Shown here piece by piece: positions 7,743 to 15,066 of a stretch of DNA of 64,000 nucleotides. Source of the DNA: Geomesophilobacter sediminis (GTDB taxonomy: Bacteria > Desulfobacterota > Desulfuromonadia > Geobacterales > Geobacteraceae). The notes beneath the pieces were generated by a model. That model saw only the letters and a list, made by a program, of their open reading frames with translations, was not told where the DNA came from and ran no database searches. Positions within the stretch are counted from its first letter, which is position 1; every line of letters starts with the position of its first letter. Made by a program: the position numbers and the translations under genes. Location: assembly GCF_016458275.1 (NCBI RefSeq), contig NZ_JAEMHM010000024.1, positions 37,402 to 101,401 of the forward strand, in the 5' to 3' direction.

Positions 7743-9161
7743 ATGCAACGAATTACGTTTGGCACCTCTGGCTGGCGCGGCATTCTGTGTGAGGACTTCA
7801 TTTTTGACAACGTCAAAGTCGTCACCCAGGCGATTGCTGACAATCTCAAGGCCTCTGGCGAAGCCTCCAAAGGGGTTATTGTCGGGTATGACTCCCGTTT
7901 CATGGGGGAACAGTTCGCTCGGGAGTGCGCCCGCGTTCTAACCGGGGCCGGTATCAAGACCTTCATCTGTGTCCGCGACACGCCTACGCCGGTGATTTCC
8001 TTCGAGATTCTGCGCCGGAAAACGGCCGGAGCGATCAATTTTACTGCGAGTCACAACCCGCCACAATACAACGGCATTAAATTTTCCCCATCCTGGGGCG
8101 GTCCTGCCCTCCCGGAAACCACCAACGACATCGAGCGCCGCGCCAACGAGATGATGGGCGAGGTCTGCTACCGGGAGCTCTCCCTGGACGAGGCTTTCAA
8201 GACCGGCCTCCTGGAAGAGATCGACCCGATGGAGACCTACCTTGCCGATCTGGCCAACAAGGTGGATTTCAAGGCGATCGCGAAGCTCGGCACCCTTGCG
8301 GTAAATCCGCTCTACGGAACCGCCCGCGGCTATCTCGCCGAACCGCTGGAGGCCCACGGGGTGAAGGTGGTCCAGATCAACGACCGCCGCGACCCGTACT
8401 TCGGCGGTTTTCCCCCCGAGCCCTCCGAGAAGTACATCCAGGACTTCATCAAGCTCGTCAAGGAGAACCCGGAGATCCGTCTCGGGATCGCCACCGACGG
8501 CGACGCGGACCGCTTCGGGATCGTCGACGGCGACGGGAGCTTCATCGAGCCGAACTATATCATTGCACTGCTCCTCGATTACCTGGTCCGGGTGCGCGGC
8601 ATGAAAGGAGGGGTCGGGCGCAGCGTCGCCACCTCCCACCTCATCGACGCCGTCGCCAAGCACCACGGCATCGAGGTGTTCGAGACCCCGGTCGGATTCA
8701 AGTACATCGGCGAACTGATCAGCCAGGGGAAAATCATTATCGGCGGCGAGGAGAGCGCCGGGCTCAGCATTCAGGGGCACGTGCCGGAAAAAGACGGCAT
8801 CCTGGCCTGTCTGCTGGTAGCAGAGATGGTCGCCAACGAAGGGATGTCGGTCAAGGCCCTCCTGGAGCGTCTCTACGAGCAGGTAGGGCGGTATCTTACC
8901 AAGCGGGTGAACATCACCCTGTCCGAGCAACTGGAGGCGGCCTTCCCGCAGAAGATCGCGGCGACTCCGTCGAGTTTCGCCGGCGTTCCGGTTAAGGAGA
9001 AGATCACCATCGACGGCAACAAGTTCATCCTCGAAGACGGCAGCTGGCTCCTTTTCCGCAAGTCGGGAACCGAGCCGGTGGTGCGGCTTTACTGCGAGGC
9101 CTCCAGCGAAAACCGCCTGGAGGCGCTGATCGCCGCAGGCCGGGAGTTCATCGTCGGGTAG
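7743..9161 (+). CDS. Phosphoglucomutase/phosphomannomutase family protein
   Basis: 472 residues with the four phosphohexomutase landmarks: the phosphoserine loop TASHNPPQYNGIKF (Ser103), the metal loop DGDADRF, the sugar loop GGEESAGL and the phosphate loop RKSGTEPVVR. It interconverts hexose 1- and 6-phosphates for polysaccharide or lipopolysaccharide precursors; glucose versus mannose preference cannot be told. AGGAGGG lies 5 bases before the ATG at 7743, which is preferred over an ATG at 7710. A second, distinct member of the superfamily (GlmM) lies at 45079. Confidence 0.93.
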   Translation: MQRITFGTSGWRGILCEDFIFDNVKVVTQAIADNLKASGEASKGVIVGYDSRFMGEQFARECARVLTGAGIKTFICVRDTPTPVISFEILRRKTAGAINFTASHNPPQYNGIKFSPSWGGPALPETTNDIERRANEMMGEVCYRELSLDEAFKTGLLEEIDPMETYLADLANKVDFKAIAKLGTLAVNPLYGTARGYLAEPLEAHGVKVVQINDRRDPYFGGFPPEPSEKYIQDFIKLVKENPEIRLGIATDGDADRFGIVDGDGSFIEPNYIIALLLDYLVRVRGMKGGVGRSVATSHLIDAVAKHHGIEVFETPVGFKYIGELISQGKIIIGGEESAGLSIQGHVPEKDGILACLLVAEMVANEGMSVKALLERLYEQVGRYLTKRVNITLSEQLEAAFPQKIAATPSSFAGVPVKEKITIDGNKFILEDGSWLLFRKSGTEPVVRLYCEASSENRLEALIAAGREFIVG

Positions 9162-9183
9162 GAACGCGGTTTAACAGCGGGAG

Positions 9184-9290
9184 TCCCCTCTCCCCTGGGA
9201 GAGGGTGGCCGGAGGCCGGGTGAGGGCCGGTGCACCGGATGTCGCTGCTTCCCTCACCCCACCCCTCTCCCGGAGGGAGAGGGAGCTTAC
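9184..9290. repeat. Palindromic repeat, CTCTCCC...GGGAGAG type
   Basis: CCCCTCTCCCCTGGGAGAGGGTGGC with GGCCGGAGGCCGGGTGAGGG and, in inverse orientation, CCCTCACCC...CCCTCTCCCGGAGGGAGAGGG. The two halves form an imperfect giant inverted repeat. This type is widespread in bacterial intergenic regions; no gene is present. Confidence 0.7.
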
Positions 9291-9314
9291 CTCCCTTTGA
9301 ATGGCGAGAGACAG

Positions 9315-9373
9315 CCCGTGGCGTTTACCGGCAGGCATTCATGAACTGCCGGTAAACGCCGCGGGTTTTTTTT
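9315..9373 (+). terminator. Terminator after phosphohexomutase gene
   Basis: A long hairpin with arms CCCGTGGCGTTTACCGGCAG (9315-9334) and CTGCCGGTAAACGCCGCGGG (9346-9365) is followed by TTTTTTT. One mismatch is present in a 20-bp stem. Confidence 0.88.
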
Positions 9374-9610
9374 ATGGATAATTTTTGTCCAATTGCTTAA
9401 TATTTGCACTTGGCCTTCGTTTGCCGAAGAGCCCCTCCAGCGAACCTGAGCGGACAGCGGCGGTAGTTTTGCCTCGGCTTCAGGTTTATTCGGAAGTAAA
9501 AACTCATGCAATTCCGCTTGGTTCTCGTCATCGTAACGTTTGATGAGGACGCGAATTTTCGGCTGCGGACCGGAGTTTGCAGAAAGGCGGGAAGGGGAGG
9601 CGGGGACCAC

Positions 9611-9700
9611 CGCCGGTGCCAGGCACCAGTTAATCCATCGCCGGTGCCAGGCACCAGTTAAGGAAGGATCCACCGCGGGTGCCAGGATCCACCGGCGGTT
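9611..9700. repeat. Direct repeats CGCCGGTGCCAGGCACCAGTTA
   Basis: Two almost identical 22-base copies (9611-9632 and 9639-9660) each contain the palindrome GGTGCCAGGCACC; a degenerate third (GGGTGCCAGGATCCACC) follows to about 9690. The surrounding 9374-9768 shows no credible gene: overlapping minus-strand frames cross the terminator and repeats. Confidence 0.7.
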
Positions 9701-9768
9701 AAGCATGGGCATCCAACGTCGGTGTCTCAGCGTTGAATGTGCTTTGCTGACTGCCGCGCTTGGGTTTT

Positions 9769-9797
9769 TTGCAAGTTGGGGGTTCTCTTTCTACAAT
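9769..9797 (+). promoter_or_regulatory. Predicted sigma-70 promoter of nifU-nifS
   Basis: TTGCAA (9769-9774), a 17-base spacer and TACAAT (9792-9797) match the housekeeping consensus; nifU starts 40 bases downstream after AGGAGGG. No obvious IscR-type or sigma-54 site was recognised. Confidence 0.55.
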
Positions 9798-9837
9798 CGT
9801 TGCGCTAAGATAAGCGGACAAATCTACAGGAGGGTCT

Positions 9838-10695
9838 ATGTGGGACTATACCGATAAGGTGAAAGAACACTTCCTCAACCCGAGGAATGTTGGCGAGATA
9901 GTTGATGCGGATGCGGTCGGCGAGGTCGGCAGCTTGGCGTGCGGCGATGCTCTGAAGCTTTTCATCAAGCTGGATGAGAAGAAAGAGCGGATCGTCGATG
10001 CGAAGTTCCAGACCTTCGGCTGCGGCTCTGCGATCGCCTCTTCCTCGGCTTTGACTGAGATGGTGAAAGGGAAGACTCTCGACGAGGCACTTCAGGTCAC
10101 CAATCAGCAGATCGCCGATTTCCTTGGCGGTCTTCCCGAAGAAAAGATGCACTGCTCGGTCATGGGACAGGAGGCGCTGGAAGTTGCCATCGCCAAATAC
10201 CGCGGCGTGGACGCTCCGGTGCACGGCCATGATCACGAGGCGATGGAAGGTGAGCTCGTCTGCAAGTGTTTCGGGCTGACCGACGTCTTCCTCAAAAAGG
10301 TCATCGCGTCGAACAAGCTGCACACCGCCGAGCAGGTCACCCATTTCACCAAGGCCGGCGGCGCCTGCGGCGGCTGCATCCCGCGCATCAAGGAATTGAT
10401 CGCCGAGGTGATGGGCGAAGAGAAGAAGGCGGTTGCCACCCAGCGTCCGTCGAAGCTTACCAACCTGAAGAAGATGCAGCTCATCCAGGAAACTCTGGAA
10501 AACGAGATCCGGCCGCAGCTGTGGGCTGACGGCGGCGACCTCGAGCTGATCGATATCGACGGGGCCACCGTTCAGGTCGCCTTCCGCAAAGCCTGCGCCG
10601 GCTGCGCCTCTTCGGGGCACACGGCGAAATTCGTCCAGGAGAAACTCCGCGAGATGGTGTCGGAAGACATCGTTGTGCAGGAGGTCCAGGGATGA
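9838..10695 (+). CDS. nifU: Fe-S cluster assembly scaffold NifU (three-domain)
   Basis: 285 residues with the full NifU architecture: an N-terminal IscU-like scaffold (ACGD, FGCGSAIASS, and HCSVMG supply the cluster cysteines), a central BFD-like [2Fe-2S] domain (CKCFGLTD... GACGGCIPRI, about residues 135-185) and a C-terminal Nfu domain with CAGCASS (about 205-285). It assembles transient clusters with sulfur from NifS. nifS overlaps its end by 4 bases. No nitrogenase genes are nearby, so the pair probably serves general Fe-S maturation. Confidence 0.96.
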   Translation: MWDYTDKVKEHFLNPRNVGEIVDADAVGEVGSLACGDALKLFIKLDEKKERIVDAKFQTFGCGSAIASSSALTEMVKGKTLDEALQVTNQQIADFLGGLPEEKMHCSVMGQEALEVAIAKYRGVDAPVHGHDHEAMEGELVCKCFGLTDVFLKKVIASNKLHTAEQVTHFTKAGGACGGCIPRIKELIAEVMGEEKKAVATQRPSKLTNLKKMQLIQETLENEIRPQLWADGGDLELIDIDGATVQVAFRKACAGCASSGHTAKFVQEKLREMVSEDIVVQEVQG

Positions 10696-11864
10696 AGGAA
10701 ATCTATCTCGACAACAACGCCACCACCAAGGTAGACGAGCTGGTTTTCGAGGAGATGCGTCCGTACTTTTGCGACCTGTACGGCAACCCGAGTTCCATGC
10801 ACTTCTTCGGTGGGCAGGTGCAGAAAAAGGTGGACGAGGCGCGGGCCCGTGTGGCTTCGCTTTTGGGGGCGCTCCCCGACGAAATCGTCTTCACCGCCTG
10901 CGGCACCGAGAGCGATAATGCTGCCATCCGCTCCGCCCTGGAGGTTTTCCCGGAGAAGCGGCACATCATCACCACCCGGGTGGAGCATCCGGCGGTCCTG
11001 ACCCAGTGCCGTAACCTCTCGCGCCGCGGCTACCGCGTGACGGAATTGAACGTGGACGGCGAGGGACAGCTCGACCTCAAGGAACTCGAAGCCGCGCTGG
11101 ACGATGACACCGCGATTGTCTCCATCATGTATGCCAACAACGAGACCGGCGTCATTTTCCCGGTCGAGGAAGCGGCGAAGATGGTCAAGGCGAAGGGGGC
11201 GATCTTCCATACCGATGCGGTGCAGGCGGTGGGCAAGATCCCGCTGAACATGGCGGAGTCGGCGATCGATCTGCTTTCGATCTCCGGGCACAAACTGCAC
11301 GCCCCGAAAGGCGTCGGCGTCCTGTATGTCAGACGGGGAACCCCGTTCCGTCCGCTGCTGGTTGGCGGGCACCAGGAGCGCGGCCGCCGGGCCGGGACCG
11401 AGAACACCGCATCCATCATCGCGATGGGCAAGGCATGTGAACTCGCCCAGAAGCACATGGATGACGAGAACACCCGCGTGCTCGCCATGAGGGATCGTCT
11501 GCAGGCCGAGCTTACCGCGGCAATTCCCAACACCAGGATCAACGGCGGCGGGACGAGTCGTCTCCCGAACACCCTTTCCATCGCGATGGAATTCGTGGAA
11601 GGGGAGGGGGTGCTTCTGCTCCTTTCCGAGAAGGGCATCTGTGCTTCTTCCGGCAGCGCCTGCACCTCCGGGTCGCTGGAGCCCTCCCACGTGCTGCGCG
11701 CCATGGGGGTACCGTTCACCTGCGCCCACGGCTCGATCCGCTTCTCCCTCTCGCGTTTCACCACCGATGAAGAGATCGACGCCGTGGTCCGCGAACTGCC
11801 GCCGATCATCCGCCGTCTGCGCGAGATGTCCCCGTTTGGGCGGGAGTTCCTGGATAAGAAGTAG
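10692..11864 (+). CDS. nifS: Cysteine desulfurase NifS
   Basis: 390 residues of the class V aminotransferase fold. SISGHKLHAPKG contains the PLP-binding Lys201, HTDAVQAVGK the cofactor aspartate, and SSGSACTSGS the mobile-loop catalytic Cys324 typical of NifS/IscS. It releases sulfane sulfur from cysteine for NifU. The start overlaps the nifU stop in an ATGA arrangement, indicating coupled translation. Confidence 0.96.
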   Translation: MKEIYLDNNATTKVDELVFEEMRPYFCDLYGNPSSMHFFGGQVQKKVDEARARVASLLGALPDEIVFTACGTESDNAAIRSALEVFPEKRHIITTRVEHPAVLTQCRNLSRRGYRVTELNVDGEGQLDLKELEAALDDDTAIVSIMYANNETGVIFPVEEAAKMVKAKGAIFHTDAVQAVGKIPLNMAESAIDLLSISGHKLHAPKGVGVLYVRRGTPFRPLLVGGHQERGRRAGTENTASIIAMGKACELAQKHMDDENTRVLAMRDRLQAELTAAIPNTRINGGGTSRLPNTLSIAMEFVEGEGVLLLLSEKGICASSGSACTSGSLEPSHVLRAMGVPFTCAHGSIRFSLSRFTTDEEIDAVVRELPPIIRRLREMSPFGREFLDKK

Positions 11865-11895
11865 CGACGGCTGTTCGAGACATAGGATGAAATGA

Positions 11896-11932
11896 GAAAG
11901 GGGTTGAGCAATTTGCTCAACCCCTTTCTTGT
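11896..11932 (+). terminator. Terminator after nifS
   Basis: GAAAGGGGTTGAGCA, a 3-base loop and TGCTCAACCCCTTTC form a perfect 15-bp stem followed by TTGTTT. Confidence 0.9.
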
Positions 11933-11955
11933 TTAGCGGTAGGAAAACCCCATCC

Positions 11956-12987
11956 TCACCCGGTCTCGCCGGATACTCCCGGGCCCAGCCATTCGGGGGA
12001 GTGGTAGGTGCCGTCGAAGTCGTGGCTGGTCTTGTACATTTCATACTCCCCGTCGGCCGCCACCTTGGCGGTCCGGGTCAAAAGAGAAGCCATTTCCCCG
12101 TGGGACAACTTGCGGAAGCTCCTCCCCGCCTCGATCGCCTGCTTCACTACCGCCAATGAGTCGCATCCGGTGATCACCACGCTGGTGGGGAGGCTCATCG
12201 CGTAGTGCAGGCACTCTACCGGGGTGACCATCTTGCTCTTCAGAATGATCCCGGCCCCCATCGGTTTCATCCCCAACACCCCGATCCGCTGCTTTACCAA
12301 CACCGGGAGGACCTTCTTCTCGAAGCTGTGATAGTGGGAATCCATGACGTTGAGCGGCATCTGAACGGTGTCGAAGCGGAAGTTGTGCTTCTCCGCCGTG
12401 TGCAACATCTTCAGATGAATGTCGGGACTCTTGTGCCCCGTGAAACCGATGTAGCGGACCTTACCGGCCCGCTTCGCTTCCAACACGGCTTCCAGCGCTC
12501 CGCCGGGAGCAAAGATCCGCTCCGGATCGGGCATCCGGATGATCTCGTGGAACTGCAAAAGGTCGATGTGGTCGGTCTGCAGGCGTCGCAACGAGTCGTT
12601 GATCTGTTTTGCTGCCGTCGCCTTGTCCCTGCCGTCGATTTTGGTCATCAAAAAGGCTTTTTTCCGGTAACCGTCCCGTAACGCCTTTCCCATTCTCTCT
12701 TCGCTTTTTCCCCCGTTGTAATCCCAGCAGTTGTCCAGGAAGTTGATCCCGTTGTCCAATGCGGTCCTTACGATGGCAATGCTTTCTTTTTCGTCGGTCG
12801 GCAGCCCGATGTGGTAGCCACCGATACCGATGGCGGATACCTTCTCGCCGGTGCTCCCAAGCATCCGGTACGGAATGGATCGTTTGGGCAGTGCGGCCAG
12901 CACCCCCTTCGGGATCATCGAAACGACCGTCAACGCTGCGGCGGTGGTCAGAACTTGGCGGCGAGTGTAGCGGATCGGATGGTTCAT
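11956..12987 (-). CDS. Aldo/keto reductase with Tat-type signal
   Basis: 343 residues. The N-terminus YTRRQVLTTAAALTVVSM looks like a twin-arginine signal (RRQVL followed by a hydrophobic stretch), suggesting export, which is unusual for a NAD(P)H enzyme. The catalytic tetrad of the family is visible as Asp85 (FLDN), Tyr90, Lys116 (MTK) and His147 (QFH). Substrate unknown. No C-terminal ferredoxin domain is present. The last codons and the TGA stop fall within a dispersed repeat (family C, 11946-11965), so the C-terminus may have been altered by that element. Confidence 0.88.
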   Translation of the reverse strand: MNHPIRYTRRQVLTTAAALTVVSMIPKGVLAALPKRSIPYRMLGSTGEKVSAIGIGGYHIGLPTDEKESIAIVRTALDNGINFLDNCWDYNGGKSEERMGKALRDGYRKKAFLMTKIDGRDKATAAKQINDSLRRLQTDHIDLLQFHEIIRMPDPERIFAPGGALEAVLEAKRAGKVRYIGFTGHKSPDIHLKMLHTAEKHNFRFDTVQMPLNVMDSHYHSFEKKVLPVLVKQRIGVLGMKPMGAGIILKSKMVTPVECLHYAMSLPTSVVITGCDSLAVVKQAIEAGRSFRKLSHGEMASLLTRTAKVAADGEYEMYKTSHDFDGTYHSPEWLGPGVSGETG

Positions 12988-13041
12988 GGCGCCTCCCTTT
13001 GAGTAGGAGAAATAGGCAGTGTCGGTCTGGACAATTAGTCG

Positions 13042-13069
13042 ATGCTAACAACGTGCACTGATGTGTCAA
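13042..13069 (-). promoter_or_regulatory. Predicted sigma-70 promoter of the aldo/keto reductase gene
   Basis: On the minus strand TTGACA is separated by 16 bases from TAGCAT, and a TG dinucleotide gives an extended -10. The gene starts about 55 bases downstream at 12987. Confidence 0.5.
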
Positions 13070-13144
13070 GAGTGGGACATCGTTTGAGGCATCCTGCCGC
13101 GCGCCGAACCTGTAACGAATAACGACGTTCGTTCTTAATCTTGA

Positions 13145-13185
13145 GTGGCGGTAAACCGCCACACGATTGGCTGATTTTGGCCAAT
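13145..13185. promoter_or_regulatory. Two inverted repeats, candidate upstream activating sites
   Basis: GTGGCGGT-AA-ACCGCCAC (13145-13162) and ATTGGC-N8-GCCAAT (13166-13185) lie 70-110 bases upstream of the sigma-54 promoter, where enhancer-binding proteins usually dock. A related TGGCGGA-AA-TCCGCCA palindrome lies at 17006-17021 just after the DctD-like gene, so the first may instead be a dispersed repeat. The rest of 12988-13338 holds no gene. Confidence 0.45.
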
Positions 13186-13254
13186 AGCGGGCGGCATATC
13201 TTCTTGGGATAAGCGGTTTTCATTGAATTTCGGGGCGCTGCCGCCGCACCTTGG

Positions 13255-13271
13255 TTGGCACGTTCCCTGCT
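13255..13271 (+). promoter_or_regulatory. Sigma-54 (-24/-12) promoter of the TRAP operon
   Basis: TTGGCACG-TTCC-CTGCT agrees with the sigma-54 consensus YTGGCACG-N4-TTGCW at 16 of the defined positions but one, with exact -24/-12 spacing. It is 67 bases before dctP. A sigma-54 activator gene (17046-18425) lies a few kilobases away. Confidence 0.75.
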
Positions 13272-13338
13272 CGTAAAACATCATCTTAAAATTATGTCTT
13301 ACCGGAAGGCTCACCATCATTCACTAAAGGAGAGAAAC

Positions 13339-14334
13339 ATGAAACTGAAAGCTTTGCTTGCTGCAGTCCTTTTGGTCGCCTTCGCGTCGAGTGCGCTGGC
13401 CGCCGGGCCGATCGTCATCAAGTTCAGCCACGTCGTGGCGCAGAACACCCCGAAAGGGCAGGCCGCCGACTACTTCAAGAAACTTGCTGAGCAGCGCACC
13501 AAAGGGAGGGTAAAGATCGAGGTTTATCCGAACAGCCAGCTCTACAAGGACAAGGAAGAGATGGAAGCGCTGCAGCTGGGCGCCGTCCAGATGCTCGCCC
13601 CCTCGCTGGCCAAGTTCGCCCCGCTCGGAGTGAAGGAATTCGAGGTGTTCGACCTCCCGTTCATCTTCAACGACTACCAGGACCTCCACAAGGTCACTCA
13701 GGGGCCGGTCGGCGCCAAGCTCCTCAAGAAACTGGAGCCCAAGGGGATCCTGGGCCTTGCTTACTGGGACAACGGCTTCAAGGTGATGAGCGCCAACAAG
13801 CCGCTCCGGACCGTAGCTGATTTCCGCGGCCTGAAGATGCGCATCCAGTCCTCCAAGGTGCTCGACGCCCAGATGCGCGCCGTAGGCTCCATTCCGCAGG
13901 TCCTCGCCTTCTCCGAGGTTTACCAGGCGCTGCAGACCGGCGTCGTGAACGGCACCGAGAACCCCCCCTCCAACCTCTACACCCAGAAAATGCACGAGGT
14001 TCAGAAGTACGTAACCGTTTCCAACCACGGCTATCTCGGCTATGCCGTCATCGTGAACAAGAAATTTTGGGAAAGCCTGCCGAAGGACATCCGCACCATC
14101 CTCGAAGGGTGCATGAGGGACGCCACCAAGTTCGCCAACGACGTCGCCAAGAAGGATAACGACGAGGCACTGGCCGGCGTGAAGAAATCCGGCCGCTCCC
14201 AGATCATCTACCTCACCGCGCAGGAGCGCGCCGCCTGGAAAAAGGCGATGGACAAGGCCCACAGGGAAAACCAGGCCCGCATCGGTGCCGACATCGTCCG
14301 CGAAGTTTACGCAGATACCGGTTACAAGCCCTAA
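13339..14334 (+). CDS. dctP: TRAP transporter solute-binding protein (DctP family)
   Basis: 331 residues with a Sec signal peptide (KLKALLAAVLLVAFASSALA, cleavage after ALA) and a mature part starting GPIVIKFSHVVAQNTPKG, typical of DctP proteins. FRGLKMRIQSS and VVNGTENPPSNLYT correspond to the substrate-binding region, including the conserved Arg expected to pair with a carboxylate. It captures an organic acid, probably a C4-dicarboxylate, in the periplasm. AAAGGAGAG supports the ATG at 13339. It is the first gene of dctP-dctQ-dctM behind a sigma-54 promoter. Confidence 0.93.
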   Translation: MKLKALLAAVLLVAFASSALAAGPIVIKFSHVVAQNTPKGQAADYFKKLAEQRTKGRVKIEVYPNSQLYKDKEEMEALQLGAVQMLAPSLAKFAPLGVKEFEVFDLPFIFNDYQDLHKVTQGPVGAKLLKKLEPKGILGLAYWDNGFKVMSANKPLRTVADFRGLKMRIQSSKVLDAQMRAVGSIPQVLAFSEVYQALQTGVVNGTENPPSNLYTQKMHEVQKYVTVSNHGYLGYAVIVNKKFWESLPKDIRTILEGCMRDATKFANDVAKKDNDEALAGVKKSGRSQIIYLTAQERAAWKKAMDKAHRENQARIGADIVREVYADTGYKP

Positions 14335-14353
14335 CGGTCCCAAGTTGCAAGCA

Positions 14354-14386
14354 GGGGCCGCGGCCGTCGATGCCGCGGCCCCTTTT
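14354..14386 (+). terminator. Intra-operon hairpin between dctP and dctQ
   Basis: GGGGCCGCGGC, a 7-base loop and GCCGCGGCCCC are followed by TTTT only. This very GC-rich stem may protect the dctP message or terminate part of the transcripts, so that binding protein exceeds permease. Confidence 0.65.
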
Positions 14387-14415
14387 CAAGAAAAAATCCT
14401 TCGGGAGAAGACGCC

Positions 14416-15066
14416 ATGATGAAGTATCTCGATCATCTGGAGGAAGCGATCATCACCTTCCTCATGGGGGCAGCAACCCTCATCATTTTCGTTTCGATCG
14501 TCCATCGCTATGCCGCCGGATTTCCCATTCCCGTGGTTCAGGATTGGCTGATCAACCTGAACCTGAGCTGGGCCCAGGAACTCTGTATCTACATGTTCGT
14601 CTGGATGGCGAAGTTCGGCGCCGCCTACGGGGTCCGCTCCGGGATTCACGTCGGGGTCGACGTGCTGGTGAACCGGCTCCCGGTGGATTGGCGCAAGAAA
14701 GGGGTGATGGTGGCGATCGTCTGCGGCGCCTTCTTCACCGGTATCATCGGGACCCTTGGATGGCGTTTCGTCTGGGAAAACGGCATGCACTACGCCGTGT
14801 TCCACCGCTTCGGCCTCCCGACCGGGGAGCTGCCGGAAGGACCGATCACCCCGGACCTCGAATGGCCGACCTGGGTGGTCTACTCCGCCGTACCTCTCGG
14901 CTCGTACCTGATGTGCTTCCGTTTCCTGCAGGTCGGCTGGCGTTTCATCCGGACCGGGGAGCTGCCGCGCCATAACGAGGCCCACGTCGAAGGTCTCGAG
15001 GAAGAGACCGAAGCTGTAACCGCCAAGGCGGAAGTCGAACTCGTTGCCGGAGGTGCCGGAAAATGA
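14416..15066 (+). CDS. dctQ: TRAP transporter small permease (DctQ family)
   Basis: 216 residues with four hydrophobic membrane segments (about 14-32, 58-77, 94-116 and 150-172), the normal DctQ topology, and the SWAQELCIYMFVWMAKFGAAYGVR motif of the family. The C-terminal tail is acidic and extended (HVEGLEEETEAVTAKAEVE). It forms the small membrane subunit with DctM. Its end overlaps dctM by 4 bases. Confidence 0.9.
   Translation: MMKYLDHLEEAIITFLMGAATLIIFVSIVHRYAAGFPIPVVQDWLINLNLSWAQELCIYMFVWMAKFGAAYGVRSGIHVGVDVLVNRLPVDWRKKGVMVAIVCGAFFTGIIGTLGWRFVWENGMHYAVFHRFGLPTGELPEGPITPDLEWPTWVVYSAVPLGSYLMCFRFLQVGWRFIRTGELPRHNEAHVEGLEEETEAVTAKAEVELVAGGAGK

Noticed and set aside
9287..9712. Minus-strand frame of 141 codons between the mutase gene and nifU
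   Set aside because: It crosses a terminator and direct repeats, has no ribosome site, and its ends are translated repeats.
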